Source of the DNA: CBDBKE01 sp965218055 | GTDB taxonomy: Bacteria > Acidobacteriota > Terriglobia > JAJPHL01 > JAPKYU01 | Reading direction: 5' to 3' | Assembly (NCBI GenBank): GCA_965218055.1 | Contig: CBDCKA010000001.1 | Span: 372,001 to 436,000, forward strand | Length of the DNA: 64,000 nt | Shown here: piece by piece, positions 1 to 7,914 of the stretch | How the letters are laid out: every line of letters starts with the position of its first letter | Position numbering within the stretch: position 1 is the first letter of the stretch | Translations under genes and position numbers: made by a program | Notes under the pieces: model-generated | What the model was told of the DNA's origin: nothing | Seen by the model: the letters and a program-made list of their open reading frames with translations, nothing else | Database searches by the model: none

Positions 1-428
1 GCGCACCAATTGGCCATCGCCGAGGGGAGACGCCGGGTCAGGAGGTTGTCCACGCGTGGGTGACGCCAGCCGCTGACCAGATCGTAGCCCTCGCGCATCT
101 TTTCCACCAGGACGGGGATATCGGCCGGGTCGTGCTGCAGGTCGCCGTCCATGGCGATAATGACCTCGCCTCGGGCAGCGTCGAAGCCGGCGGCCAGCGC
201 GCCGCTCTGCCCGAAATTGCGGCGTAGTTGAACAGCCAGGACGCGCTCGTCCCGCTCGACCAGCGACTCCAGAAAGGCAAAGGAGCGGTCGGTGGAGGCG
301 TCATCCACGAAAACAATCTCGAAGGAGGGGTAGTCGGTTTGCATGACCTCCACAATGCGCGCGTACAGTGACTCCAGGTGAGGCTCTTCGTTGTGCACGG
401 GAATGACCAGGGAGAATTCCGGCTTCAC
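1..428 (-). CDS. GT2 family glycosyltransferase (DPM1/ArnC-like), partial
   Basis: N-terminal 142 residues of a family 2 glycosyltransferase whose 3' end lies outside the window. It begins KPEFSLVIPVHNEE, followed by FVDDASTDRS (nucleotide-binding loop) and MDGDLQHDP (metal-binding acidic motif), the order seen in dolichyl/undecaprenyl-phosphate sugar transferases. These transfer a sugar from a nucleotide donor to a polyprenyl phosphate at the cytoplasmic face of the membrane. The GTG start at 428-426 overlaps the stop of the upstream deacetylase gene by four bases, so the two are probably translationally coupled. Substrate cannot be told; any C-terminal membrane segments would be outside the window. 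Confidence 0.85.
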   Translation of the reverse strand, partial: MKPEFSLVIPVHNEEPHLESLYARIVEVMQTDYPSFEIVFVDDASTDRSFAFLESLVERDERVLAVQLRRNFGQSGALAAGFDAARGEVIIAMDGDLQHDPADIPVLVEKMREGYDLVSGWRHPRVDNLLTRRLPSAMANWC

Positions 429-1168
429 CGGCTGGCTCGCTTTCGTGGGGTTCCGCCGAGGGCGCGGAACGAGGTCAGTTCGATTCCCTTGCGCTCGAGC
501 AGGCGGCGCACCTCAGGGTTGGTCAGCGCCTCCAGTTCCACCTGGCGCTCTCGCTTCAGCCGGGTGGGGGCCCGCCGGAGTTCGTCGTCGCACAGGCCGG
601 GGTGGCACATCAGTTCGTTGAGGCCAGTCGGCAGGCGTTCCAGCCGCTTCAACAGCCGCTGCCGGTTCAGCCGCCCCGTCAGGCGCACGCCCAGGAAATG
701 ATCCGGGGTTCGCAGGCCGCGCGCGGTGGCCTGGCGCCTGTAGAGTGGCCGCCGCACCCAGAGGATGCCAAACCGGGTTGCGACCCGCGCTACGGCCCGC
801 CACACGTGTGGCAACAGGTGTACGTGCTTGTGGGTATTCAGGTGCGAGGGAGTCAGCCCGGCGGCCACAATTTTCTCCACCTGCCGGGAAAACTCTTCTT
901 CGATCTCGTCGGTCGACGAGGACAGCCCCCGGCGCAAGAACGACGGCAACCGTTGCGGGAGCCGCTGGCCTTCACGCCACAGCACCAGATGCACCCCCAC
1001 ATCCAACGACGGCGTGCAGTAGGCGATGTCGACCGCGTGAGCGAAGGCCGGCGCGTTGGCCATCAGGCTGGTGGCGGTGACGATACCCTGCTCGTGCGCG
1101 CGCAGGATGCCTTCATTGACACCCCGGGTGAAGCCAAAGTCGTCCGCACTGACAATCAACCGCCTCAT
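425..1168 (-). CDS. ChbG/HpnK (YdjC-like) family carbohydrate deacetylase
   Basis: 247-residue protein starting MRRLIVSADDFG, the hallmark N-terminus of the YdjC/ChbG/HpnK family, with the metal-binding Asp pair in ADDFG and the His motif HLNTHKHVHLLP. Family members remove N-acetyl groups from sugars (chitooligosaccharides for ChbG) or act in hopanoid side-chain processing (HpnK). I chose the ATG at 1168 because upstream in-frame codons encode no family sequence. It overlaps the following glycosyltransferase by four bases, so the pair may build and then deacetylate a glycolipid. Whether the substrate is hopanoid-linked cannot be decided, since no other hpn gene is visible. Confidence 0.8.
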   Translation of the reverse strand: MRRLIVSADDFGFTRGVNEGILRAHEQGIVTATSLMANAPAFAHAVDIAYCTPSLDVGVHLVLWREGQRLPQRLPSFLRRGLSSSTDEIEEEFSRQVEKIVAAGLTPSHLNTHKHVHLLPHVWRAVARVATRFGILWVRRPLYRRQATARGLRTPDHFLGVRLTGRLNRQRLLKRLERLPTGLNELMCHPGLCDDELRRAPTRLKRERQVELEALTNPEVRRLLERKGIELTSFRALGGTPRKRASR

Positions 1169-1301
1169 CCGCCAAACTGCCGACGTGCCTGCACCCGCCC
1201 CTGCACACAACAAGGCTCGACAGCAGCACAGGCCGTTGTAGAATAGCACGTTTGCCGGACCGCCCTAGGGTCCGGGAAAACCATTGAACCGAGGCAGGAG
1301 A

Positions 1302-1568
1302 ATGAACCGAAAGCCAATCACTGGTCGTGCCCCGGAGGAGCTGAGTATTCCCGAGCGGCTTCAATATGCCGGCAACTGGATGGCGTTGGAGCTGTACACG
1401 CCCCCCAATTTAGACGAGGAGCAGGAAACGCCGGTGATTCAGTTCAGGCTGCGGCGCATCCGTGCCGTGGGTGACACGGTCCAGGACTGCATTCGGCAAC
1501 TTCAGCAGGCCAACCTCGATCCGCGCAACTTCGAGTTCACGCAGATCACTCCGCCTTACACGGTTTAG
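1302..1568 (+). CDS. Small hypothetical protein (88 aa)
   Basis: Not recognised. An 88-residue soluble, charged protein starting MNRKPITGRAPEE, with an amphipathic middle and a C-terminal ITPPYTV. No signal peptide, membrane segment or cysteine motif. The ATG at 1302 is preceded by GAGG (1291-1294) at a normal distance; an in-frame TTG at 1284 is less likely. It is transcribed away from the deacetylase gene. Codon use resembles the GC-rich surroundings, which supports a real gene. Confidence 0.5.
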   Translation: MNRKPITGRAPEELSIPERLQYAGNWMALELYTPPNLDEEQETPVIQFRLRRIRAVGDTVQDCIRQLQQANLDPRNFEFTQITPPYTV

Positions 1569-1685
1569 TCCCACAGGGTTTAGCCCCGGCCCGTCTCGTG
1601 GCGGCGACTGGTGCTGCCACAGAGAATCGGGAACGGTAGGTGGGCATTGAGCTCGGAGACAAATTGAGTTCTTCGGAGGTACTCA

Positions 1686-2822
1686 ATGGGCCATATCATT
1701 GTTTTTTCCGATTCACACGTTGGGGACCGGCATTGCTCACTCCGCAAACCGGAAGCTCAGGACCGATTCATAAACGACCTGAAACAGTATTCGGAGATCG
1801 AGGAGCTGATCCTGCTAGGTGACATTTTTGAGATCAACCTTGCACCCCTAAACAAAGCGTTAGATGGCACACCCGGATACTTCGAGCCGGAGGAGGAGCG
1901 GGATCCCAATTATTCAGGCATGCGTTCCTTCCTGAAGAAACTAGATGTCCTCTCTATCAAGAAAGTCGTCTATTTGCCAGGCAACCACGATTTCCGCTTC
2001 CTTCAGCTGCTCAACAGCATGGATCACGACCAGGAACCCATTAGGAAGGACAAACACATTGAACCCAAACCTCTGTTTCGTGTCAGGTACCCGTCCTCAT
2101 TCCTGAATGGCCTCTTCCCAGAGTCGCTGCAAGACAAGTTCGCCGTTGAGTATCCAGAACACTTGATCACCACCTCGACCGGGCAGAAGATTGTCCTCAC
2201 TCACGGCCATCACCTGGACAAAACTCAAACACTCTACAGGCACATCGAGGACCACTTCAAAGATGCCCCTCGAGACCTCAGCTGCCTGAACGAGCGCATC
2301 CTTGAGTTTGAATCTCGCATCAATGCCTACCAGGGCATCGCCTATTCTCAATCCAAAAACTATGAATTGCGGGCAATTATTGAAAAAGCTTACGCTGGGT
2401 ATAGCTTACTCGGCAAGCTCTGGACCAAGCTCGGGACCTGGTGGAAACAGCGGCCACATCACAAATCCGGCCTGCGCCGCAAACCCATCTCACCAGAGCT
2501 GATGATGAGGCTGGAGATTTTCCTGCGGTTTATCTCAGAACACAAGGATGCAGCAGCTTTTGTTTTTGGCCACACCCATGACCCTGACCTAAAGTGGAAC
2601 AGCAAGGGCACCTTGCTCGTCGCCAGCTGCGGAAGTTTCCTGGTCGAATGGAAACGCCCCCGCGACTTTGGTGATGATGAATTTGTGGGAACTTATGTAG
2701 TGATCGACAACGATTCAAAGCATACATCTATCGACGATCGAATCCAGATTCGCCTACTGACCCTCAAGAAGGCCGAAGTTCTCTACTCAAAGGTCAAAGG
2801 TATCAAGACCGCCGGAGCCTAA
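1686..2822 (+). CDS. Calcineurin-like metallophosphoesterase
   Basis: 378-residue protein with the full metallophosphoesterase signature in order: FSDSHVGD (residues 7-14), LLGDIFEI (43-50), LPGNHDFR (97-104), THGHHLD and, near the C-terminus, FGHTHDPD. These residues bind the two catalytic metals, so the enzyme should be an active phosphomonoesterase or diesterase. The layout recalls UDP-2,3-diacylglucosamine hydrolase (LpxH) but the protein is much longer, with an insert between the HGHH and GHTH motifs, so lipid A synthesis is only one possibility. Base composition is clearly more AT-rich than the neighbours and there is no operon partner, suggesting recent acquisition. Confidence 0.85.
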   Translation: MGHIIVFSDSHVGDRHCSLRKPEAQDRFINDLKQYSEIEELILLGDIFEINLAPLNKALDGTPGYFEPEEERDPNYSGMRSFLKKLDVLSIKKVVYLPGNHDFRFLQLLNSMDHDQEPIRKDKHIEPKPLFRVRYPSSFLNGLFPESLQDKFAVEYPEHLITTSTGQKIVLTHGHHLDKTQTLYRHIEDHFKDAPRDLSCLNERILEFESRINAYQGIAYSQSKNYELRAIIEKAYAGYSLLGKLWTKLGTWWKQRPHHKSGLRRKPISPELMMRLEIFLRFISEHKDAAAFVFGHTHDPDLKWNSKGTLLVASCGSFLVEWKRPRDFGDDEFVGTYVVIDNDSKHTSIDDRIQIRLLTLKKAEVLYSKVKGIKTAGA

Positions 2823-2979
2823 TCCGTTCCAAAGTGTAATTTCTTTTCTCGAGAAAGCCTGGGGGCATTCTTTTTTCTTCGGGTCGGGGATTATGGCGTG
2901 CTCTAGGAAATCGAGAACATCGCTTCGCGGATTGTGATAGTGAACGTGGGACACCGAAGAGAAGTATACAGATAAGGCC

Positions 2980-3792
2980 CTAGAGTAGTTGCATGGTTTC
3001 CACACGCGGCTGCTCTCCGGCATAGGCCACGAGCAGTTCGCCCATCTCCAACGCGTGCCACGATTCTCCGCCCTGCAGCTCCTCCAGTTCCTCCGAGCAA
3101 ATCACAATGGCGCTGGCCTCGGCCAGCGCCTGGCTGCGCAGCCGGGCGTAGTTGTTGCGAGAAGTGGCTTCAAGCGGTCGGCCCGGGCCGCGACACAGCC
3201 AGGACAGCGAGTAGTACGCTGCTGACCGCGTCGCGTAACGAAACGCGTAGAGAGTGTCGCCGCGCGCCAGCAGGAAATTCAGGCCGGAGAATTGGCCGTC
3301 TTTGGCCAACGGCCGCACCGTGGCCTGGATGGCTTCCACCGGATGGCGATGCCGTTCCAGGTTCAGCAACAGGAGGCGGAACAGGGCCTCGCTGTCGGTC
3401 TGCCCCTCATACTGAATCCGCCCCACCTGCCGCCGAACCCGCGTCTCCAGCAAGGGGAACAGCGCGCCGGTGTGGGCGAACAGCCACTCGCCCTCGGCAA
3501 AGGGATGAGTATTGCGGTGGGCGCGCGGCGCGCGGCTACTGCGGCGCACGTGGGCAATGAATAGGTTCGAACGCGTTTCCGCCGTTGCGTCCTCCGGAGA
3601 CACATCTCCTTTTGGGGGCAGCACGACCTTCTTTACTTGGGGCCTCACCTCGGGTTGCTCCTCTGGGAAATATCCCAGGCCCCACCCGTCGGGATTGTTC
3701 TGGCCTAGCGCCTGGAAATGCCTGGGCGCGTCCGCCAAGGAGAACTCGAAGTCCACAGGTTGGCTGGCTACCAACCCGAGAAGCCGGCACAT
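2980..3792 (-). CDS. Class II glutamine amidotransferase domain protein
   Basis: 270-residue protein beginning MCRLLG, where Cys2 becomes the N-terminal nucleophile after Met removal. It continues with NPDGWGLGYF and later the HNTHPF-like segment RNTHPFAEGEWLFAHTGAL typical of the GATase_6/YafJ group. The fold hydrolyses glutamine to release ammonia, but there is no synthetase domain and no obvious partner gene, so this is a stand-alone amidohydrolase-like protein. It is expected to be cytoplasmic. The gene points toward the metallophosphoesterase gene, with about 160 bp between them. Confidence 0.82.
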   Translation of the reverse strand: MCRLLGLVASQPVDFEFSLADAPRHFQALGQNNPDGWGLGYFPEEQPEVRPQVKKVVLPPKGDVSPEDATAETRSNLFIAHVRRSSRAPRAHRNTHPFAEGEWLFAHTGALFPLLETRVRRQVGRIQYEGQTDSEALFRLLLLNLERHRHPVEAIQATVRPLAKDGQFSGLNFLLARGDTLYAFRYATRSAAYYSLSWLCRGPGRPLEATSRNNYARLRSQALAEASAIVICSEELEELQGGESWHALEMGELLVAYAGEQPRVETMQLL

Positions 3793-3897
3793 GATGAGGG
3801 AATAGTATCAGGCATCACAAAGGGGCCTCTTCAGGCTTGGTTGCAGAGTTGAGGCTCGGGACCGGAGATCGGCTACTTGTGCTGCCATGCGCCCGCC

Positions 3898-3975
3898 ATG
3901 ACCTACGACCTGAAAGGTCAGGTGGCCGTGGTGACCGGCGCGGCAGGCAGGCTATGGTTTTCTGCCCCCGGATGA
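3898..3975 (+). pseudogene. Truncated short-chain dehydrogenase/reductase N-terminus
   Basis: An ATG at 3898 opens 25 codons before TGA. The first part reads MTYDLKGQVAVVTGAAGR, the start of a classical short-chain dehydrogenase (first beta strand and the TGxxxG NAD(P)-binding loop). After GR the similarity stops abruptly and the frame closes. The rest of the gene (about 230 codons) is absent; the carboxymuconolactone-decarboxylase-like gene begins 12 bp later. I read this as a deletion scar that kept the 5' end of the dehydrogenase gene in front of its former neighbour. Confidence 0.65.
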
Positions 3976-3986
3976 TTTCGACAGCC

Positions 3987-4430
3987 ATGAAAAAAGCAAA
4001 CACTCGTCGCAGAGAAGAACAGATTCGTCGTGGAGAAAAAATGATGCGCCGGATGCTCGGCGCGGAATTCACCGCCGAGCTGCGCCGCGCCTGGCGGGCG
4101 CTGGAGCCAGAGTTTGAACGCTACGTGGTGGGTTTCCTGGCGGGCGAAATCTGGGCCCGGCCCCGCCTGTCGCTGAAAGTGCGCTCGCTGGTGACGGTGG
4201 CCGCGCTGGGTGCCCTGGGAAAGAAGGAAGGGCTGGCGCTGAACATCCGCATGGCCCTGAACAACGGCGCCTCCCGCGAGGAGGTGCTGGAAACGCTGCT
4301 GCAACTCGCGCCCTACGCCGGCTTCCCCACCGCCTGGGAGGCGCTGGTGGTAGCTGGCCAGGTCTTTGGGCAAATGTCCAAAGGCCGAACTGCGGCGTCC
4401 AAAGCCCGAACTCGAAGGGCCGGTCGCTGA
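3987..4430 (+). CDS. Carboxymuconolactone decarboxylase (AhpD-like) family protein
   Basis: 147-residue alpha-helical protein: RRMLGAEFTAELRR, then LSLKVRSLVTVAALGALGK, then GASREEVLETLLQLAPYAGFP, the usual order in the carboxymuconolactone decarboxylase family. The CxxC pair of AhpD is absent, so the decarboxylase-like branch is more likely than the peroxidatic one. The ATG at 3987 is the natural start; the longer reading frame upstream runs through the dehydrogenase remnant. The C-terminus carries an in-frame 7-residue duplication (SKGRTAA then SKARTRR) from a 21-bp DNA repeat. Likely once part of an oxidoreductase operon. Substrate unknown. Confidence 0.78.
   Translation: MKKANTRRREEQIRRGEKMMRRMLGAEFTAELRRAWRALEPEFERYVVGFLAGEIWARPRLSLKVRSLVTVAALGALGKKEGLALNIRMALNNGASREEVLETLLQLAPYAGFPTAWEALVVAGQVFGQMSKGRTAASKARTRRAGR
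4375..4416 (+). repeat. 21-bp tandem duplication at the 3' end of a gene
   Basis: Two adjacent 21-base units (4375-4395 and 4396-4416), 15-16 of 21 positions identical, in frame with the carboxymuconolactone-decarboxylase-like gene. They lengthen its C-terminus by one basic heptapeptide. Confidence 0.7.
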
Positions 4431-4453
4431 CCTGCAGAAGATGGTGCTGCTTA

Positions 4454-5200
4454 CTAATCACCGGGCTTAACGATTTCTTCTAAATTAGTCAGGACGGTAT
4501 GCTTGCGAGGGTTCTGCGGATCATAGAACACGGGAATTATCATCTCTTCAAAGAAGCTATCGGTTTCATCGGTGGCTTTCCCCATTATTAATAACTCAGA
4601 GGAATCTCGAAATTCGTATGTGCGTTCACTATAAGAGGAGGCATTGAAGAGGAATCGTTTTTTCTGGACTACGACCCAACCAAACGCGAGGTCGCCTTCG
4701 GCCAGCAATCGGTTCTCGTTGGTGCCCCATAAATGCATCTCCAAAATAGCAGGAACCCATCCATGGGTCCGCACCTTCCGGGGTCGGGGAAGCGAACGCA
4801 GAAAGTCGTATTTCCCAGGAAACGGGGTTGGCTTATCAGAAGTGAATTGCCTGAATGGCCCACGCGGCAGCACACGATCGGAACCAGGGAATGTTGCCCG
4901 CAATTGGTTTAAGGCCCTTAGATTCCATACTGTAATGCCACCAGCACAAATGAACATTCCACCCGATAGGGCAAAAAGCATCGTCCATCCGTCAAAAAGG
5001 GAAAAACTTGGACCAGTGAAGATGTAAGCAGCGAGTGCCCCCATACCGATCGGCGCGAGAATAGCATATCCGAACCGAATTTCACTCCTTAGGTACTTCC
5101 CCGCAATCTCTCGGTTCCAGCCACAGGAGGGACAGTAAGGCTTGTAACCCGGCGGCTTTACGACCGCCCCGCATTTTGGACATTCTACGGCCTGTCTCAT
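4454..5200 (-). CDS. Zinc-ribbon membrane protein of unknown function
   Basis: 248 residues. An N-terminal zinc ribbon (CPKCG at residues 8-12 and CPSCG near 23-27) is followed by two hydrophobic segments at about residues 45-65 and 70-95 and a soluble C-terminal part rich in aromatic residues. Probably an inner-membrane protein with a cytoplasmic zinc finger. No family recognised. Base composition is AT-richer than the flanks. It lies 18 bp upstream of the next leftward gene's stop but shows no functional link to it. Confidence 0.6.
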   Translation of the reverse strand: MRQAVECPKCGAVVKPPGYKPYCPSCGWNREIAGKYLRSEIRFGYAILAPIGMGALAAYIFTGPSFSLFDGWTMLFALSGGMFICAGGITVWNLRALNQLRATFPGSDRVLPRGPFRQFTSDKPTPFPGKYDFLRSLPRPRKVRTHGWVPAILEMHLWGTNENRLLAEGDLAFGWVVVQKKRFLFNASSYSERTYEFRDSSELLIMGKATDETDSFFEEMIIPVFYDPQNPRKHTVLTNLEEIVKPGD

Positions 5201-5218
5201 AGGGCCCCCACCTACTCC

Positions 5219-6487
5219 CTACTCTATCTTGAAGCGAACGGGGTGAATATAAATCTTCCTGCGCACTTTCAGGGAGACGTTATAGCTGGCCGGCTTCACT
5301 GAGGGCACCTGGAAGACGATTTTCTCAGGCGTCCGTTCCAGCACCGTCACAATGTAGTCGGATTTGGCATCAGAAAGGAAGACGGCGACGATACTGGAGT
5401 TGGCCAGGTTTTCGCCCCAAGCGGTGGCGATGTCGCCCGGCTTGCCAGAACGCGGTTCGACCGCCGTCAATATACGCCTCACGGGACCCGATTGACGATC
5501 TTTACCCATCCGTACCGGAGGCCGAAACCGCATCACCTTTCCTGAGGCTCGGATCTCCGAGATGTGTGTGGCTCCGCCCTCATCCGCGTAGGCGACACGC
5601 GGAGTATCGTTAGCCTCCGCTTGAGGCGCCATCCGGACGGGCACCACCGCCATAAGCCGCTCGGTCCTGACTCGCTTGCCCGGGAAGAAGTACAGGTCGC
5701 CCGCACTTCCGTGGCGTCTGAGGAGCACGACCTTGTAGCGGCCAGGGTTCAGGGCGGTTCCAGGAATGTCGACGGGGCGATCGAGTTGGATCGAAATCAC
5801 GTCGCGTCCAGCTCTCCCCCGCGTCAGTTGACGCCGAACCTCGGGGCTAACCGGCAAGAAAGCAATGGCTGCCGCCGCCGGGCGCCAACGGGAGAACCTG
5901 GCCTCGGCAGCAAACCTCTCGAGGGTGGAGGAATCCTGGAAATAGACTACCTCTCCAGACGAATCCGAAAACGCACCGGTTAAGGCCATCGCCGCGGCTC
6001 CAACGCCGGCGCTGACGGCAACCTGTTTGGCAGAGCGGCGCCTGTCACCAGGGGGGTCGCAGAAACCCCCGTCCCGTTCGTTGTCCATTGCTACCGTCGC
6101 GCCCTGCAACGCGCCTGTCAGAGCCAGTAAAAAGATTAGCTTGGCCTTGGAATTCCCAATGCTCACCGTACGGATTTCATGTCGCGGAAAAGTAAGCAGT
6201 TCCGTGCGCCCGTTCGTTTTTGATCGGAGCGTCAGGGCATTTTCCGAGACCTTTACTAATTCGCCCTTGAATCTCTTGAAACTTGCATCCTCCACCTGGA
6301 TCTTCTTCCACACCGGCAAATACCTTAGATGCTTCCAACCGTCTACGGGCTCGCTCCCCGTTGACGGACCTCCCCGGCGTTGCAGCGTTACACCCTTGGG
6401 GTTGTCCGGAGAAATCAAGAGATCCTGGGCCAACGCTGGACCAGTGAACCAACCCAAAAGAACCAACGTAGAAACTAGCTTTCTCAT
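5219..6487 (-). CDS. Exported IPT/TIG-domain protein
   Basis: 422 residues with a clear signal peptide (MRKLVSTLVLLGWFTGPALA-Q). The C-terminal 85 residues form an IPT/TIG-like immunoglobulin fold (VEPRSGKPGDIATAWGENL). The middle holds a hydrophobic Ala/Gly-rich stretch near residues 130-180 that could span or associate with a membrane. ATG 6487 is preceded by AAAGGAGGGT, a strong ribosome-binding site. IPT/TIG domains usually mediate binding at the cell surface; the specific role is unknown. Same strand as the glycine-zipper gene upstream, about 107 bp apart, so they may share a transcript. Confidence 0.6.
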   Translation of the reverse strand: MRKLVSTLVLLGWFTGPALAQDLLISPDNPKGVTLQRRGGPSTGSEPVDGWKHLRYLPVWKKIQVEDASFKRFKGELVKVSENALTLRSKTNGRTELLTFPRHEIRTVSIGNSKAKLIFLLALTGALQGATVAMDNERDGGFCDPPGDRRRSAKQVAVSAGVGAAAMALTGAFSDSSGEVVYFQDSSTLERFAAEARFSRWRPAAAAIAFLPVSPEVRRQLTRGRAGRDVISIQLDRPVDIPGTALNPGRYKVVLLRRHGSAGDLYFFPGKRVRTERLMAVVPVRMAPQAEANDTPRVAYADEGGATHISEIRASGKVMRFRPPVRMGKDRQSGPVRRILTAVEPRSGKPGDIATAWGENLANSSIVAVFLSDAKSDYIVTVLERTPEKIVFQVPSVKPASYNVSLKVRRKIYIHPVRFKIE

Positions 6488-6594
6488 TGCACCCTCCTTT
6501 GGGTCTTTCTCTTCATGAGACCTCTCCCGCGGTCCCGCCACCGGGGCGGACGGGTGCCACCTTTTCCAGCACAAGTGGCCCCAGTGATATTGGT

Positions 6595-7572
6595 TTAGAA
6601 GCGGCGCTCCAGCCGGGGGCGGCCCTCGTAGTCCGCCGGGCGGGCGCGACCGGGGTCCAGGGTGACGGTGATCGGGGCACGGAGCCGGAAAGTGAGGCGC
6701 GACTCCGGAGGGAACTCCACCGGTTTGCCGCGCGATGCCAGCACCGTCCCGGTACCGGCGGCGCCGCCGGCGGCGGCTCCGACACCGGCGCCCTTACGGC
6801 CGCCGGCAATGGCTCCAATGGCCGCGCCAATGCCGGCCATGACGCCTACCTTCACGGCGTCCTTGCCCTTGCTCGAATCCGCTTGACGGATCATGGTGTC
6901 GCTGGCAATTCGGACCTCCCCGCCAACTGTCTGCAGGCGGTCCAGTTCCAGCGCCATCTCTGCCCTCCCGGAAACGCGTCCGGACTGCTGGGTGTGCACG
7001 AGGCGCCCAAAAACGTTGGCGCCCTGCTCGGCGACTACCAAACCCTCGGCCGCCAGCGGTGTCTCCAGTGTCGCCTGGAAGGTATCCCCCGGGCGATTGC
7101 GCTTGGTGCTGACTCCATCCACCAGACGAATCCTGATGACGGTCCCCGCCGGCACGGTCACAACACGGGTCGCCGGCGGTGGTGGTGGGACCGGCTGGGC
7201 TACGCGGGCGACAGGCGGCCTGAAGACTGGAGTGGGAGACAGCTCCCGCTCCGGATATGGGTCCGGATATGGCTCGGGTGTTGCGGCAACGGGCGCCGGT
7301 GATGGCGCCGGCCAGCGCGGGGCCGTAGTCGTGGTGCGCCTCCGAGCCGGTGCCGGTTGCGCCGGCGCGGGCGCGAGCGCCCGTGTTACGGCCCGTGTCA
7401 CAGATGGCTGGGCAACCGTGGGGTGGACCGCCACCAGCCCCTGCGGGGCCGGCACGGTCTGCTCGGTCTGGACCGGCGGGGCGAGCGGCTCCGTCATCTC
7501 CTTCCGGATCGAATAGAGCAGCCCGGCAATCGCCACGAGGGCAACCAGGATCGCACCTTGAATGACTCGCAT
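6595..7572 (-). CDS. Membrane-anchored glycine-zipper protein
   Basis: 325 residues: an N-terminal membrane anchor (MRVIQGAILVALVAIAGLL), a Pro/Ala/Thr-rich periplasmic spacer of about 120 residues, a beta-rich domain starting near VPAGTVIRIRLVDGVST that recalls the TrbI/VirB10-type exported domain, then a glycine zipper (GIGAAIGAIAGGRKGAGVGA) and a beta-rich tail. Start at ATG 7572 is supported by GGGGAGAG upstream. Glycine zippers insert in or oligomerise at membranes; a structural envelope role is likely. There are no conjugation genes nearby, so TrbI function is not implied. Confidence 0.6.
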   Translation of the reverse strand: MRVIQGAILVALVAIAGLLYSIRKEMTEPLAPPVQTEQTVPAPQGLVAVHPTVAQPSVTRAVTRALAPAPAQPAPARRRTTTTAPRWPAPSPAPVAATPEPYPDPYPERELSPTPVFRPPVARVAQPVPPPPPATRVVTVPAGTVIRIRLVDGVSTKRNRPGDTFQATLETPLAAEGLVVAEQGANVFGRLVHTQQSGRVSGRAEMALELDRLQTVGGEVRIASDTMIRQADSSKGKDAVKVGVMAGIGAAIGAIAGGRKGAGVGAAAGGAAGTGTVLASRGKPVEFPPESRLTFRLRAPITVTLDPGRARPADYEGRPRLERRF

Positions 7573-7677
7573 AGATCTCTCCCCTGTTTCCTGCTGCAGC
7601 TCGACACGCATCCATGTGTCACCTTTGGGACGTACCCTGCCCCCTCGTGGTTACCCCATATCTTGCTGTTACCTCGA

Positions 7678-7683
7678 TATAAT
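7678..7683 (+). promoter_or_regulatory. Candidate -10 box (TATAAT)
   Basis: A perfect TATAAT lies seven bases before the GTG at 7690. No convincing -35 is seen at 16-18 bp. If used, transcription would begin at or next to the start codon, giving a leaderless message. Confidence 0.35.
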
Positions 7684-7689
7684 GGCCAC

Positions 7690-7830
7690 GTGGGGAAGTG
7701 GAAACCGGCTCGGGCCCGCAAGAAAGAGGTCGCCACCGGCAGCAAAGGCCGCCTGATCGGTTGCGTGGTCCTGCTGCTAGGAGGACTCGTCCTGTTTTTC
7801 CTGCTGTTCTCCGCAATTCTCGAACGATAG
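7690..7830 (+). CDS. Small single-pass membrane protein (46 aa)
   Basis: A GTG start opens 46 codons: a basic N-terminus (GKWKPARARKKEVATGSKGR) followed by one strongly hydrophobic helix (LIGCVVLLLGGLVLFFLLF) and SAILER. This positive-inside arrangement predicts one membrane span with the N-terminus in the cytoplasm. It lies between the glycine-zipper gene (opposite strand) and lpd. The longer open frame upstream crosses the divergent gene and is not credible. Short single-helix proteins like this are often regulators or small subunits, but function is unknown. Confidence 0.45.
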   Translation: MGKWKPARARKKEVATGSKGRLIGCVVLLLGGLVLFFLLFSAILER

Positions 7831-7914
7831 GCTCCCCAGCTCGCGGGCGGTAGGGCTAGTCCATTGCGTGCGGCGCTGTGTTATCATCGCGCCTGCTTTT
7901 CTCGACTTCTTGCC

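Noticed and set aside
2849..2860. TTTCTCGAGAAA palindrome after the metallophosphoesterase as a terminator
   Set aside because: It has no loop and no T-run directly after the stem on either strand.
6595..7572. Conjugation protein TrbI/VirB10
   Set aside because: Only a short beta-rich part is similar; there is a glycine zipper instead and no other conjugation genes.
7357..7689. Longer version of the small membrane protein starting at 7357
   Set aside because: The extra part runs antisense through the glycine-zipper gene and has no homology; GTG 7690 fits the membrane-protein pattern.
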